NCBI GenBank assembly: GCA_001940725.1
Contig: MDVR01000047.1
Location: 1 to 64,000 of the forward strand
DNA length: 64,000 nt
Reading direction: 5' to 3'
DNA from: Candidatus Heimdallarchaeota archaeon LC_2
GTDB taxonomy: Archaea; Asgardarchaeota; Heimdallarchaeia; Heimdallarchaeales; Kariarchaeaceae
How positions within the stretch are numbered: position 1 is the stretch's first letter; the number at the start of each line of letters is the position of its first letter. A program made the translations under genes and the position numbers. Under the pieces are notes generated by a model, which searched no databases, was not told the origin of the DNA, and worked only from the letters and a program-made list of their open reading frames with translations. Shown here piece after piece: positions 38,070 to 46,803 of this stretch.

Positions 38070-40805
38070 CAGGATAATTCTAACCCCGATTCGGACTTCC
38101 AAACAGAAGAAATTAATCCCTGGTCAGAGGTTGAAATAGTCTCAGAACTAAATGAGGGTCTAGTTTTGGATGGATATTATTCCACAGATAGATTGGAAAA
38201 TTATCACCTCATAATTTATGATCCGACCAGTAAACGATTGGTTCGTTATATTGATTCACGGATAACAAAAACCAATTACTACACATATACTCACAAAGAC
38301 CCCTCCGAGCCTATTCCATTCAATGCTGATATTGTTAAGAAAACCGATTTGTTATTCGATAAAGAAGTTGATACGATCGAACTCTCCGACCTTGAGTCTA
38401 TTGAGGTTTTCACCAATGAATATGATCGCAAAAAGCGTAAGATACATATCCCACTCCCTGTACAACTCATGTATTTTCACAAAACGGGACTTATTCCAGG
38501 AACTTGGATTTCAATTACTAATAATGAGATTATAAAAATATCGAAGAATGATACTGCTGAAATGAAATCCAAAGCTGAGGAAATCAAGAAATTATTGTTG
38601 GGAGATAGTAAGATAATTATCGATCTTTGTGTAGAAAATATGCCTATACTAGAGGATGCTATTCCAGATATCAAACGAATCGCATTTGACTTGGAAGTGG
38701 CATCTCCACGTGATAATTTTCCAGTACCTGAACAGGCTCAGTACCCCATTAATGCAATAGCCACCCATGACAATGAAGGAAATAGTATTATCTTTCTTCT
38801 TGCCTTTGAACCCACCAGAAAAGAAAGAATTGAGATTGAGGAAAGGTTGGGCTACAAACCTGTTATCAAAACATTCGTACTGGAGAAAGATCTGATATTA
38901 TCATTCTATGAGGAGATAAGGAATTACCCGGTGATCCTTACCTACAATGGGGATAGTTTCGATCTACAATACCTGTACTTCAGATCAAAAAAACTTGGAA
39001 TCAAGAACCCAATAGTGAAAGGTAAATACCTATTTTTCCGGGAGGAATGGCAATTTACTCACTCGATTCACATTGATCTTTACAGAATTCTATCAAATAA
39101 TGCAGTCAGATTATACGCCTTTGGTGCCAAATATTCCCGTTCAAGATTGATGGATGTGGGTGAAGCACTGGTAGGGAGAAAAAAAGTGGAGCATGATCTA
39201 TGGTTTGATGAGATGTCCAGGGTGGAGATGATTGAATATAATATTCGAGATGCCGAGCTTACCCTACAACTGACCACCTTTAATAATAATCTCACCTGGA
39301 AATTGCTTGTAATACTAATGCGTTTGGGTAGATTATCTCTTGCTTATGTTAATAGGGCACCCATATCCAAATGGATACTCAACTGGATTATTGCTGAACA
39401 TGAGAGAAGAAATCTTGTCCTACCCAAGAAAAAAGCCTTGATACAAGAAAAAGGGACATTTGAATCGGATTCTCTTGTTGACGGAAAGGGATTCAAAGGG
39501 GCTATCGTACTTGATCCCAAACCAGGTGTATTCTGGGATGTATCGGTAGTGGATTATAATTCTCTCTACCCATCTACCATCAAGAATTTTAATTTATCAT
39601 ACGAAACCATGCGTTGTGGTCACAAGAGTTGTGAATCAAATCTTGTACCCGGTCTGGAACATTGGGTTTGTCGAAAGAGAACGGGCATTATGTCATCACT
39701 GGTGGGTTTTGTGAGAGAGATCCGGGTTCGCTATTACAAGACAATGAGTAAATCTAAGGATCAAGATCAAAAAGAACTGGGGAATACTATCCAAGCGGCA
39801 CTTAAAGTGTTTATCAATGCATCATATGGTGTATTTGGTGCACCTAATTTTTATCTTTATTGTCCACCAGTGGCTGAGTCTACCACCGCAATCTCCCGAT
39901 CTATGTTACTCAAGGCCAAATCATTGGCTGAAGAAATGGGATTGACCGTTCTTGGTGGTGATACCGATTCTATATTTGTACATAAGATATCAAGGGATCA
40001 GATGGCTCAACTAACAGAATGGTCGGTTATTGACTTAGGTATTGAATTAGGACTTGATTACACCTTTCGCTTCATGGTATTATCCAGCAGAAAGAAGAAT
40101 TATTTCGGTATTACCATGGATAATAACATCATCATCAAGGGTTTGGCAATTAAAAAGAGTAATACAGCCCAGTTTATCAAGGGTACATTTGATACAGTTG
40201 CAGATAAATTGAAATTGGTCCAGAATGAGAAGGAATTGGAAGACGCAAAACAATTCATGATTAGACTAATCTATGAGAAATTGCAGATGCTGAAAGACGA
40301 GAAAATTCCACTTGACGATCTTCAACATATGGTATCACTCAATAAGAAATTCAGCGATTATTTTGCCAAGACTCCTGCAGTTCAAATCGCTCTGCAAGAG
40401 ATGAATGAGAAGAACGAACATCAGATTAGTAGAGGAACACAATATGTGACAATCAAGGTCAAATCATTCACCATTGAGATTAAAACAACAATGTTTCTCA
40501 ATTTCCAGAAGCATCACTTTATCGAGTGTTCCTACAAGGAGACCAAGAAAGTTAAGGGATACAATGAAATCGACTTAAAACACTATACAGAAGCCATGAA
40601 AAAGGCTTTCCTACCAATTTTCGATGCATTTGATCTGAATTATGATCAAGTGGTAACGAATAGAAATCAAGATATCATGGAAACAATAAGACACACAGAT
40701 GATGATATGATGACTGTTCCAGAGAATATAATTTCTGTCGATACGGTTTTGGAAAATGGAGAGAAACAACTAGTGGATACTAATATTGAAGATTATGAGT
40801 TCTAA
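38058..40805 (+). CDS. polB: Family B DNA polymerase
   Basis: 915 residues from GTG 38058. The proofreading exonuclease has Exo I FDLEVAS (210-216), Exo II TYNGDSFD (295-302) and Exo III YNIRDAE (394-400). The polymerase has motif A DYNSLYPS (499-506), motif B KVFINASYGVFG (583-594) and motif C GDTDS (634-638). All catalytic acids are present, so it should replicate DNA with proofreading. A small Cys cluster (CGHKSC and WVCRKR, residues 520-540) may bind zinc. Length is near that of archaeal PolB. No PCNA-binding PIP box is obvious at the C-terminus (ends NIEDYEF). A second, diverged copy of the last 22 codons lies at 43134. It is probably the replicase of the element, though a host gene is not excluded. 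Confidence 0.95.
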   Translation: MTTVQDNSNPDSDFQTEEINPWSEVEIVSELNEGLVLDGYYSTDRLENYHLIIYDPTSKRLVRYIDSRITKTNYYTYTHKDPSEPIPFNADIVKKTDLLFDKEVDTIELSDLESIEVFTNEYDRKKRKIHIPLPVQLMYFHKTGLIPGTWISITNNEIIKISKNDTAEMKSKAEEIKKLLLGDSKIIIDLCVENMPILEDAIPDIKRIAFDLEVASPRDNFPVPEQAQYPINAIATHDNEGNSIIFLLAFEPTRKERIEIEERLGYKPVIKTFVLEKDLILSFYEEIRNYPVILTYNGDSFDLQYLYFRSKKLGIKNPIVKGKYLFFREEWQFTHSIHIDLYRILSNNAVRLYAFGAKYSRSRLMDVGEALVGRKKVEHDLWFDEMSRVEMIEYNIRDAELTLQLTTFNNNLTWKLLVILMRLGRLSLAYVNRAPISKWILNWIIAEHERRNLVLPKKKALIQEKGTFESDSLVDGKGFKGAIVLDPKPGVFWDVSVVDYNSLYPSTIKNFNLSYETMRCGHKSCESNLVPGLEHWVCRKRTGIMSSLVGFVREIRVRYYKTMSKSKDQDQKELGNTIQAALKVFINASYGVFGAPNFYLYCPPVAESTTAISRSMLLKAKSLAEEMGLTVLGGDTDSIFVHKISRDQMAQLTEWSVIDLGIELGLDYTFRFMVLSSRKKNYFGITMDNNIIIKGLAIKKSNTAQFIKGTFDTVADKLKLVQNEKELEDAKQFMIRLIYEKLQMLKDEKIPLDDLQHMVSLNKKFSDYFAKTPAVQIALQEMNEKNEHQISRGTQYVTIKVKSFTIEIKTTMFLNFQKHHFIECSYKETKKVKGYNEIDLKHYTEAMKKAFLPIFDAFDLNYDQVVTNRNQDIMETIRHTDDDMMTVPENIISVDTVLENGEKQLVDTNIEDYEF

Positions 40806-40860
40806 TCATTAATCATTCATACCCTATTCTTTGATCATTATATAAAATAGTTCACTCTAT

Positions 40861-40890
40861 ATGAAAAGAATCGATCGATTTAGTTTTCAT
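40861..40890. terminator. Hairpin between convergent polB and protease genes
   Basis: ATGAAAA-g-AATCGA / TCGATT-tag-TTTTCAT is a 30-base inverted repeat with a perfect 12-base core palindrome, placed between two converging genes. A shared terminator is the simplest reading. Confidence 0.4.
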
Positions 40891-40925
40891 CTCATCACTT
40901 AATAGAAGAAGCTTTCCCGAGTAGC

Positions 40926-41885
40926 CTAGCTATAAAAGGCATGAATTTGGTCCTTCAGTGCGGCTGCATAAATTACAATTCCCAAAGGTAATGGTATGCC
41001 ATCTTTATTAGTTCCTTGAATATATATTCCTGCAAGTTTCGGTACAAGTGCTTTTAGTTCATCATCCCACACTCTTATGAAGACGGGAGAGCCACTATTA
41101 CCTGGATAAAATAGCCCATTAAGATAAAATATAGGTCGATTGTCGTTTGGAACATCCCAATCACTAGCCAAATTGCCAGACAAAGCAAAAGGGTTCCAGA
41201 AATAACTTTCATGAGTCCCCAAAGGGTAACCAATCATGAACATAGAATCTCCAAGCATAACCTCTGTTTCGTCTGAAATGATATCATCGATATTGAGAAA
41301 ATTGATATCCAATCCACGAAATCTGTTTTTATTATATTCGCTTGTAATATCATGAACAATCAAATCAACCGTCTCTCCTGTTGGTGAAAAAATCAAGCCA
41401 CTTCCCAAAACTGGATTCAGAGGAAAAAAATCGATTGAAGTATCCCCATTCACAGTGATGGGTATTGTTATACCTATTTCATAGTTAATACCTTTACTTA
41501 GTTTTTCGAAAATTGGTATAATTTCTTCCTCGACGTGTGTTGCCTTAGTGACAAAATCAGTATCATTCAAGTCGATTTCATCAATTTTGGACCGTACATC
41601 GGACATTTGATAATATAACTTGGTTAATTCCATAGCTTTTTCCGAAGAGATAGATATCTTAGGATCCTTTGAAAGAAATTTACTTTGAATAGCAGCGTAG
41701 ACATTACCAAAATGGCCGAAGACATGTGCAGCCGTAACAACAAATTTTCTATCCTTGTATTTCATAAAAAAGCCTGTCCCACTGAGGGGAGATAACCCAG
41801 AGCTGGTGAATTGGATTTTGATTTTTGTAACTGACCTTAATAGATCTGCATTGGAATAACTCTTTGTTGGTAATTGAGTTGACAT
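40926..41885 (-). CDS. Cytosolic trypsin-like serine protease
   Basis: 319 residues. Chymotrypsin-fold signatures: VVTAAHVF with the catalytic His (about residue 54) and PGNSGSPVF with the nucleophile Ser (about 264). A middle Asp (VDLIVHD region) can complete the triad. The stretch of about 70 helical residues after the His is an insert. There is no signal peptide, which is unusual for the family and points to an intracellular target. Cytosolic trypsin-like proteases occur in prokaryotic defence systems. Its neighbour is a phage-type antirepressor. Both lie in a segment bounded by two copies of the polB end. Confidence 0.8.
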   Translation of the reverse strand: MSTQLPTKSYSNADLLRSVTKIKIQFTSSGLSPLSGTGFFMKYKDRKFVVTAAHVFGHFGNVYAAIQSKFLSKDPKISISSEKAMELTKLYYQMSDVRSKIDEIDLNDTDFVTKATHVEEEIIPIFEKLSKGINYEIGITIPITVNGDTSIDFFPLNPVLGSGLIFSPTGETVDLIVHDITSEYNKNRFRGLDINFLNIDDIISDETEVMLGDSMFMIGYPLGTHESYFWNPFALSGNLASDWDVPNDNRPIFYLNGLFYPGNSGSPVFIRVWDDELKALVPKLAGIYIQGTNKDGIPLPLGIVIYAAALKDQIHAFYS

Positions 41886-42298
41886 ATATTTACAATTATT
41901 ACAAGGGAAGCCGGGCTATTATCTATTGCGGTTGTGATCACAGCTTTTTCTGACCTCATTGATTTGCATTAGCTTCGTGGTTTGCCCCAGTTGATCAATC
42001 GATTATTTCCCCTACTAATCATCGATCCATACGGAAACGAATGAAAAGCCCCCGCAACTAGTGAATGGCAAGATTGAGAATTATGGGTTCAGAATTATTT
42101 ATAATATTTAATCAATGACTTGTTTCAAATGTTAATTTTCTAAATTTCTTATTCTCGATCTAATATATGGAGAATCTTATTTTAATTTTTATACTGTCAT
42201 AATACCCTAACATTTTCCACGTAGTAGGAGGTTTTAATTAAGTTAAACAATAATACATAATACAGACTTTAATCATCTCGCTTTTTGAGGGAAACAAA
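41886..42298. other. Intergenic region with palindromic operator candidate
   Basis: It lies between divergent protease and antirepressor genes. It holds a perfect 10-base palindrome TGTGATCACA (41933-41942), about 48 bases before the protease start, and TTGATCAATCGAT near 41991. A TATA-like atttataatatttaat lies at about 42097-42112. No gene was seen. Confidence 0.4.
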
Positions 42299-43132
42299 AT
42301 GAATATCTTGAATGAAGACTTTAGACTTAGGGAAATAATAATTCCATTTCAAGATATTGAAGTTAGATTCCTAATTAATTCCACCTCAATTTATATTTCT
42401 CTCAATGAACTGAGCAAGATAATTGATCTCAAACCTAAAACGATTAAATTTGATATATCTAATGATATTGACGTATACGACCCATATCTAAATATTAAAA
42501 ATAATTTAGATCTGAAAATCACAAATAATGCTGATGAAGTCAAATTTTTACTAAATGATAAGGCAATTAACATCCAAGATGAGGATATTTTTCTAGATGA
42601 AGAGGGTATGAATGGTTTCCTATATCGATCCGGTCATGCAAATGGTAAACTATTTGCCTATGAAATTAGTGAAGTTCTTCGAGACTTACGAAACCAAAAA
42701 GTCCAAATCTCTAGGGACGGTCATCTTAAGTTAATTACGGATTATTCAGATCAATCACATACGATTAAGGATTGCACCAATTCTATAAGACATAAAATCG
42801 AATACCTCGAAATACAGAATCTTAGTTTCGATAAAAAATTTAAAAAAATAAATAAGATATTAGATAATCAACTCATTAATGAGGAAGAGAAAGATATGTT
42901 ACTTTTAAAAGGACAGGCCATCGCAAAACAAATTTCCGCAATACGAAATATTCCCTTCAGCGGTACAATTATTAAACTATGGGGAGAGTTCAAACGCAAT
43001 TTTAAATTGAAGAAATATAGTCATTTGAAAAAGAGTGATTATGAAATGGCCTTAAAATGGCTTAAACAATATAAATACATTAAAACTAACAAAAATAAAT
43101 ATCGATCTCTTGATTATGATTTTAATAATTAA
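42299..43132 (+). CDS. Phage-type antirepressor (Bro-N-like plus ORF6C-like)
   Basis: 277 residues. The N-terminal 130 residues follow the plan of Bro-N/antirepressor domains: strand-rich start (IIIPFQDIEVRFLINSTSIYI), helix LNELSKIIDL, and a later KLFAYEISEVLRDLR helix. The C-terminal 90 residues fit ORF6C: helical, with SGTIIKLWGEFKRNFKLKKYS and DYEMALKWLKQY. Such proteins regulate lysogeny in phages and are widespread in DNA viruses and mobile elements. The start ATG follows an AT-rich leader. The domain calls are by pattern; the C-terminal one is the stronger. Confidence 0.6.
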   Translation: MNILNEDFRLREIIIPFQDIEVRFLINSTSIYISLNELSKIIDLKPKTIKFDISNDIDVYDPYLNIKNNLDLKITNNADEVKFLLNDKAINIQDEDIFLDEEGMNGFLYRSGHANGKLFAYEISEVLRDLRNQKVQISRDGHLKLITDYSDQSHTIKDCTNSIRHKIEYLEIQNLSFDKKFKKINKILDNQLINEEEKDMLLLKGQAIAKQISAIRNIPFSGTIIKLWGEFKRNFKLKKYSHLKKSDYEMALKWLKQYKYIKTNKNKYRSLDYDFNN

Positions 43133-43133
43133 T

Positions 43134-43202
43134 GTCAGTACGGTTTTGGAAAGTGCAGAAAAACGATTTGTAGATGGTAATATTGAGGAATTTGAATTCT
43201 AA
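43134..43202 (+). pseudogene. Second, diverged copy of the DNA polymerase C-terminus
   Basis: The frame reads VSTVLESAEKRFVDGNIEEF and then EF, TAA. Compared with the last 22 residues of the polymerase (VDTVLENGEKQLVDTNIEDY plus EF) it is identical at 14 of 22 positions, and both end at the stop. It has no start and no other polymerase sequence before it, because the antirepressor gene ends 1 base upstream. It marks the right edge of a 2.3-kb insertion. Confidence 0.8.
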
Positions 43203-43236
43203 TGGCTAATCTAATGTCTATTGTAATTTGCTAAAT

Positions 43237-43905
43237 CTATTCAACTAAAATCTCTTCGTATCGGGTAGTAACAAATCTTCTCTCTCTGGTTACCTGTTCC
43301 CCAAACTCTTCAATCAAATCCGACTTGTTTCTCATAATCGTCTTGGAATTGTGTTTCAGTATTATTCTCAATTGAGTTCTGTCATCTAAGGTAATTGTCA
43401 TATCCTGATCTTCGGTAGTCTCTTTGACCACTTTTCTCTCCTTGCTTATCAACTTATACAAAGCCTTATTCACCACCTTTTTTCTCTTTTCCAACAAGGT
43501 CAAATTATCTGCTATTTCCTCGTGTATCTTATCAATTTCTGTTAAGATCTGCTTCCTTTCCTGATAAAGAGTCCTCAGTTCATTGGTTCTCTTATCCTCC
43601 GAGAGAACATTTTTCTTCTTCTTGGTTTGATCTACTTTGATCCCCTCATCAATTCTATCCTTAACAAATCCTTTTCTGGAGGCCCACTCTACCATTACTA
43701 TATCATCTAATTTGTTAGAAATAGTAGTCCTCTCTTCAAACCATGCCTTCGGCATCCAACTTTTTATGGGCCCAATTTCCTCATCATTGTATCTTACAAT
43801 GAATAAAAATTCAGCTTTCTCAGTCTCTCTCATTGTCATTGCTCTAACAATATCTTGGTTTGTTGTAGGATCATTATCTGATTCCGATTGCTCTGGCATA
43901 GTCAT
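43237..43905 (-). CDS. Coiled-coil protein of unknown function
   Basis: 222 residues from ATG 43905; the longer frame from 43953 starts before the TATA box. An acidic head leads to a compact region with Trp residues (about residues 25-75), then a long coiled coil (about 95-165) and a basic beta-like end. No known family. It is leftward and downstream of RadA-like gene 3, whose promoter has the same unusual sequence (ACTTTTATAYAAT). The two genes may be co-regulated. Confidence 0.6.
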   Translation of the reverse strand: MTMPEQSESDNDPTTNQDIVRAMTMRETEKAEFLFIVRYNDEEIGPIKSWMPKAWFEERTTISNKLDDIVMVEWASRKGFVKDRIDEGIKVDQTKKKKNVLSEDKRTNELRTLYQERKQILTEIDKIHEEIADNLTLLEKRKKVVNKALYKLISKERKVVKETTEDQDMTITLDDRTQLRIILKHNSKTIMRNKSDLIEEFGEQVTRERRFVTTRYEEILVE

Positions 43906-43927
43906 TACAAGTATTATTGTCCAAATT

Positions 43928-43937
43928 ATATAAAAGT
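43928..43937 (-). promoter_or_regulatory. TATA box for the coiled-coil gene
   Basis: Minus strand ACTTTTATATAATTTGGACAATAATACTTGTA, about 30 bases before ATG 43905. It resembles closely the promoter of RadA-like gene 3. Confidence 0.6.
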
Positions 43938-44123
43938 AAGGAGGATTTCGCAAATATTTGATTCGATCATTGATTTGGGAATTACGTAGATGTTACTACT
44001 TATTTTTCCTATATACATTGCTATGCATTCCCTTTTCAATATGAGGAAGTACAAATTGGAATGGATTCACTTGACTTACCAACAACACATATTGTATAAA
44101 GTATTAGACAAAACGTTAGCTAG

Positions 44124-45335
44124 TTAATTTGTTGTATTTTTTTGTTTAATATCTTTTTCTCGTTTGATTATTTGAGTAGAACTGTTTGTCTGTTTTTTGC
44201 CATTGCCACTGAGCATTACAACATATTCAGGAGCACCAAGCACTCCATATTTGGTTACCAGTCCAAATACCCGGAATTTAGAATGCAGATTCGATTTCAT
44301 ACAAGTTATACGGATTGGATGACCTAGATGTTCCCTGTCAAGTTTTCTCCTGTCTGGGAGGTCCCGATATCTACCCTCCATCTCCCGGTATTCATTCATG
44401 TTAGCCTTACTCATATGAAAGGCGATGTGACAATGATATCTAATTGAATATTCCAACTTGGGAATATAATTCTCACTCCCCATAAATCTTGATTCATGAT
44501 CCCTCTCCAATCTGTTGACTGCTATTGAGACTGTACCAAAATAGTGTCCCTGTTGTTTGAGCAAGTTAAATATATCATGTAAAACCTGATCTCTATATCC
44601 ACGGGAAGAATAATGATCAGCAGCATAACCCATTATCTGGTGACTACTACTGTAATTATTAGCAATAATTTCTGATAAATTATCAATTATTATTAATCCA
44701 ACCTTGGAAGGGTCTGGTATTGATTTTAGATTTGCATACAACTCATCCAGACTACTGGCATAGCATCCAATCAGATTCTTATCAATCTGAGACCCATTGA
44801 GTTGATGATATTCATTCATAGCGACAATATTGGGCAGAATGGGTTCATACGAGGAGGTGAAATAAATTACCTGCTTATTCCACCCTCCGTCTTTCTTGAA
44901 TTTCATCATTTGTAGTGCCAGAGATTGGCAAAATTTGGATTTCCCTATAGCCGGAGGTCCCACCAGTTCAATTACACTGCCTGATCTTATTCCCGCAGCT
45001 TCTGTAGATGGCATCATATATCCATTTGATAATTCTTGGTTAAGATGATGTATATTAGTTTCAAGGTAGTTGTACTCCTGTCTGATTTTATCTGCACTGA
45101 GCAAATTTCCTCCCTTTAATCTTATTAACTGCTTGAATAGAATTTTGGCACTGGTATCAGATATTCCATCTATATCCTCCAAATCTCTTTTGCTGGTTAG
45201 CAATAACTGTCTGGGTATTGCATATCCAGAGCAGGTTAGTGCTGCTTTTACCCGTTTAATTGCCGACGGTGATCGAAACCCGGATTCCTCTAGGAATTGA
45301 TCCATCGTGATTTCTAAATTAGTGACTAGCGTCAT
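44124..45335 (-). CDS. RadA-like ATPase paralogue 3
   Basis: 403 residues from ATG 45335; the longer frame from 45383 begins before the TATA box. The N-terminal helix-hairpin-helix (MDQFLEESGFRSPSAIKRVK and DLEDIDGISDTSAKIL) is close to that of RadA paralogue 1. The ATPase has Walker A GPPAIGKS (126-133, Ser instead of Thr at the last place) and Walker B VGLIIIDN (212-219, where RadA has IDS). The catalytic-region loops differ, and no RadA L2 loop is seen. It is probably an accessory recombinase (mediator) rather than the strand-exchange enzyme. Confidence 0.8.
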   Translation of the reverse strand: MTLVTNLEITMDQFLEESGFRSPSAIKRVKAALTCSGYAIPRQLLLTSKRDLEDIDGISDTSAKILFKQLIRLKGGNLLSADKIRQEYNYLETNIHHLNQELSNGYMMPSTEAAGIRSGSVIELVGPPAIGKSKFCQSLALQMMKFKKDGGWNKQVIYFTSSYEPILPNIVAMNEYHQLNGSQIDKNLIGCYASSLDELYANLKSIPDPSKVGLIIIDNLSEIIANNYSSSHQIMGYAADHYSSRGYRDQVLHDIFNLLKQQGHYFGTVSIAVNRLERDHESRFMGSENYIPKLEYSIRYHCHIAFHMSKANMNEYREMEGRYRDLPDRRKLDREHLGHPIRITCMKSNLHSKFRVFGLVTKYGVLGAPEYVVMLSGNGKKQTNSSTQIIKREKDIKQKNTTN

Positions 45336-45357
45336 TACTAATATTATATGGTGAATT

Positions 45358-45366
45358 GTATAAAAG
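45358..45366 (-). promoter_or_regulatory. TATA box for RadA-like gene 3
   Basis: Minus strand ACTTTTATACAATTCACC, 23-31 bases before ATG 45335. Confidence 0.6.
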
Positions 45367-45456
45367 TAAAAGCCGTTTTCCAATCGCTAGTTATTTCCAG
45401 AAAATCTAGTTACGGTGAGGATCATTCAAAAAAGTATACTTTTTCTTGTAACTATC

Positions 45457-46656
45457 CTAAGACGTTACATTAGGGACAATGACAGGGGCCCCACCCAGGA
45501 AACGTATAGCCTCCTGCGTTTGTTGCCTAATAGGTAACTGTGATATAAATCTGTTAACCAGATTTCTTGATGCATTGAGATCAGCATTAAGTTCAAATCC
45601 ACATTCTCCACATCGGAATACAGCATTCTTCCGATTGGATTTGGAATTGTATCCACATTTAGAGCATATTTGTTGTATCTGATGCGGATCAACATACTCA
45701 ATACGGATATTCTTCTCTGCAGCTCGATATTCAATGAATAATTCCAATTGATAATATGCCCATGTATTCAATTCACGACTGAATTTACTCTGTTTGGGAT
45801 AAGTGGCTTCATCTCGAATACCGGCCAAATCCTCAAGTATTAAAACAGAATTAGGTTGCAAGTCGTTTATCAGATTTTTGGCAACTTCATGATTTGTTAC
45901 AATCTGAAATCCTTTTTCCCTACCTGAATTCTCCTTCAACTTGCGTTTTGCAGATCTGGTTCCGGTCTTCTGCAAACTCTGCTTTTTCTTATAATTCTTG
46001 GTTTTTAATTTTCTCAATTCTTTTCCTGAATAGAATTTATTTTTGGATGACACAATTAGATTCTTCATACCTCGCTTGATACCGATATATTCGGTAGTAA
46101 ACTCAAAATCAAGTTCTTCTTGGTATTTCTCCACACTGAAGTGGATATACCATTTTTCAATTCCTCTCTTATCTCTTAGGATTAGTTCTAGACTCTTGAA
46201 TTCCCAACCATTCCCAATATATTGTTGATAATATTTGGGAATGTGAAGATTTAGTTTGATCCGATTACCCTTGACAATAGTAGCAAGTGAGATTTCTTTA
46301 TTCTCAATATTTAGGGTGGAACATTTATTATTATACCTCATGGGGTGATATTTCTTATATATTACAGGTTTAGAATTAATCCCCGTCTTCTTTCTTATCC
46401 CATTGAGCGAAACAAGAGTATCCACGGCTTTTCCCCTGGCACTGATGATCAAATCAGAATTAAGAGGAGAGGATTTTTTGAAATTCGCATAAGTTTCTTC
46501 ATGTATTTTATTTTTATTTCTTGTATTATTATGATACCCATAATCAAAAGCTGATTGCATCGCCTTCGAATATTCAATCATAGTTTCTCTTAAGATATCT
46601 GATTGAATTTCTGAGGGATAAAATTGCGATTTTATCACTCGTACCATATTAGACAT
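45457..46656 (-). CDS. TnpB-like protein lacking the first RuvC aspartate
   Basis: 399 residues, the usual TnpB (IS605/IS200 OrfB) length. The C-terminal zinc finger is intact (CSKC and CGEC, Cys 331, 334, 349, 352). RuvC-II Glu is present in LILEDLAG (Glu275) and RuvC-III Asp in ELNADLNASRN (Asp359). RuvC-I reads YIGIKRGMKNL: the catalytic Asp of G-I-D-x-G is Lys194 (codon AAG). The RNA-guided nuclease should therefore be inactive. No TnpA transposase is adjacent, and a promoter of the local type stands before the gene (46686-46694). It may be a dead element or a TnpB-derived RNA-guided binding protein. Confidence 0.85.
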   Translation of the reverse strand: MSNMVRVIKSQFYPSEIQSDILRETMIEYSKAMQSAFDYGYHNNTRNKNKIHEETYANFKKSSPLNSDLIISARGKAVDTLVSLNGIRKKTGINSKPVIYKKYHPMRYNNKCSTLNIENKEISLATIVKGNRIKLNLHIPKYYQQYIGNGWEFKSLELILRDKRGIEKWYIHFSVEKYQEELDFEFTTEYIGIKRGMKNLIVSSKNKFYSGKELRKLKTKNYKKKQSLQKTGTRSAKRKLKENSGREKGFQIVTNHEVAKNLINDLQPNSVLILEDLAGIRDEATYPKQSKFSRELNTWAYYQLELFIEYRAAEKNIRIEYVDPHQIQQICSKCGYNSKSNRKNAVFRCGECGFELNADLNASRNLVNRFISQLPIRQQTQEAIRFLGGAPVIVPNVTS

Positions 46657-46685
46657 TAAAATACAATAAAATATAGCATTGAAAT

Positions 46686-46694
46686 TTATATAAG
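46686..46694 (-). promoter_or_regulatory. TATA box for the TnpB-like gene
   Basis: Minus strand CTTATATAAATTTCAATG, about 30 bases before ATG 46656. It is the same ACTTATATAAATTTCA type as used by core genes, so the gene is likely expressed. Confidence 0.55.
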
Positions 46695-46770
46695 AAAGAA
46701 GAAACTAATCTATCTGAATTAAGTATACTATTTTTTACCATGCATTGAGTACCAATGTTAAATCAAGAGT

Positions 46771-46788
46771 ATCGATCCATGGATCGAT
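46771..46788. promoter_or_regulatory. Perfect 18-base palindrome
   Basis: ATCGATCCATGGATCGAT lies just upstream of the conserved element at 46804 and between two divergent genes. It could bind a dimeric regulator. Confidence 0.45.
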
Positions 46789-46803
46789 TTTATTCTCCGT
46801 GGC

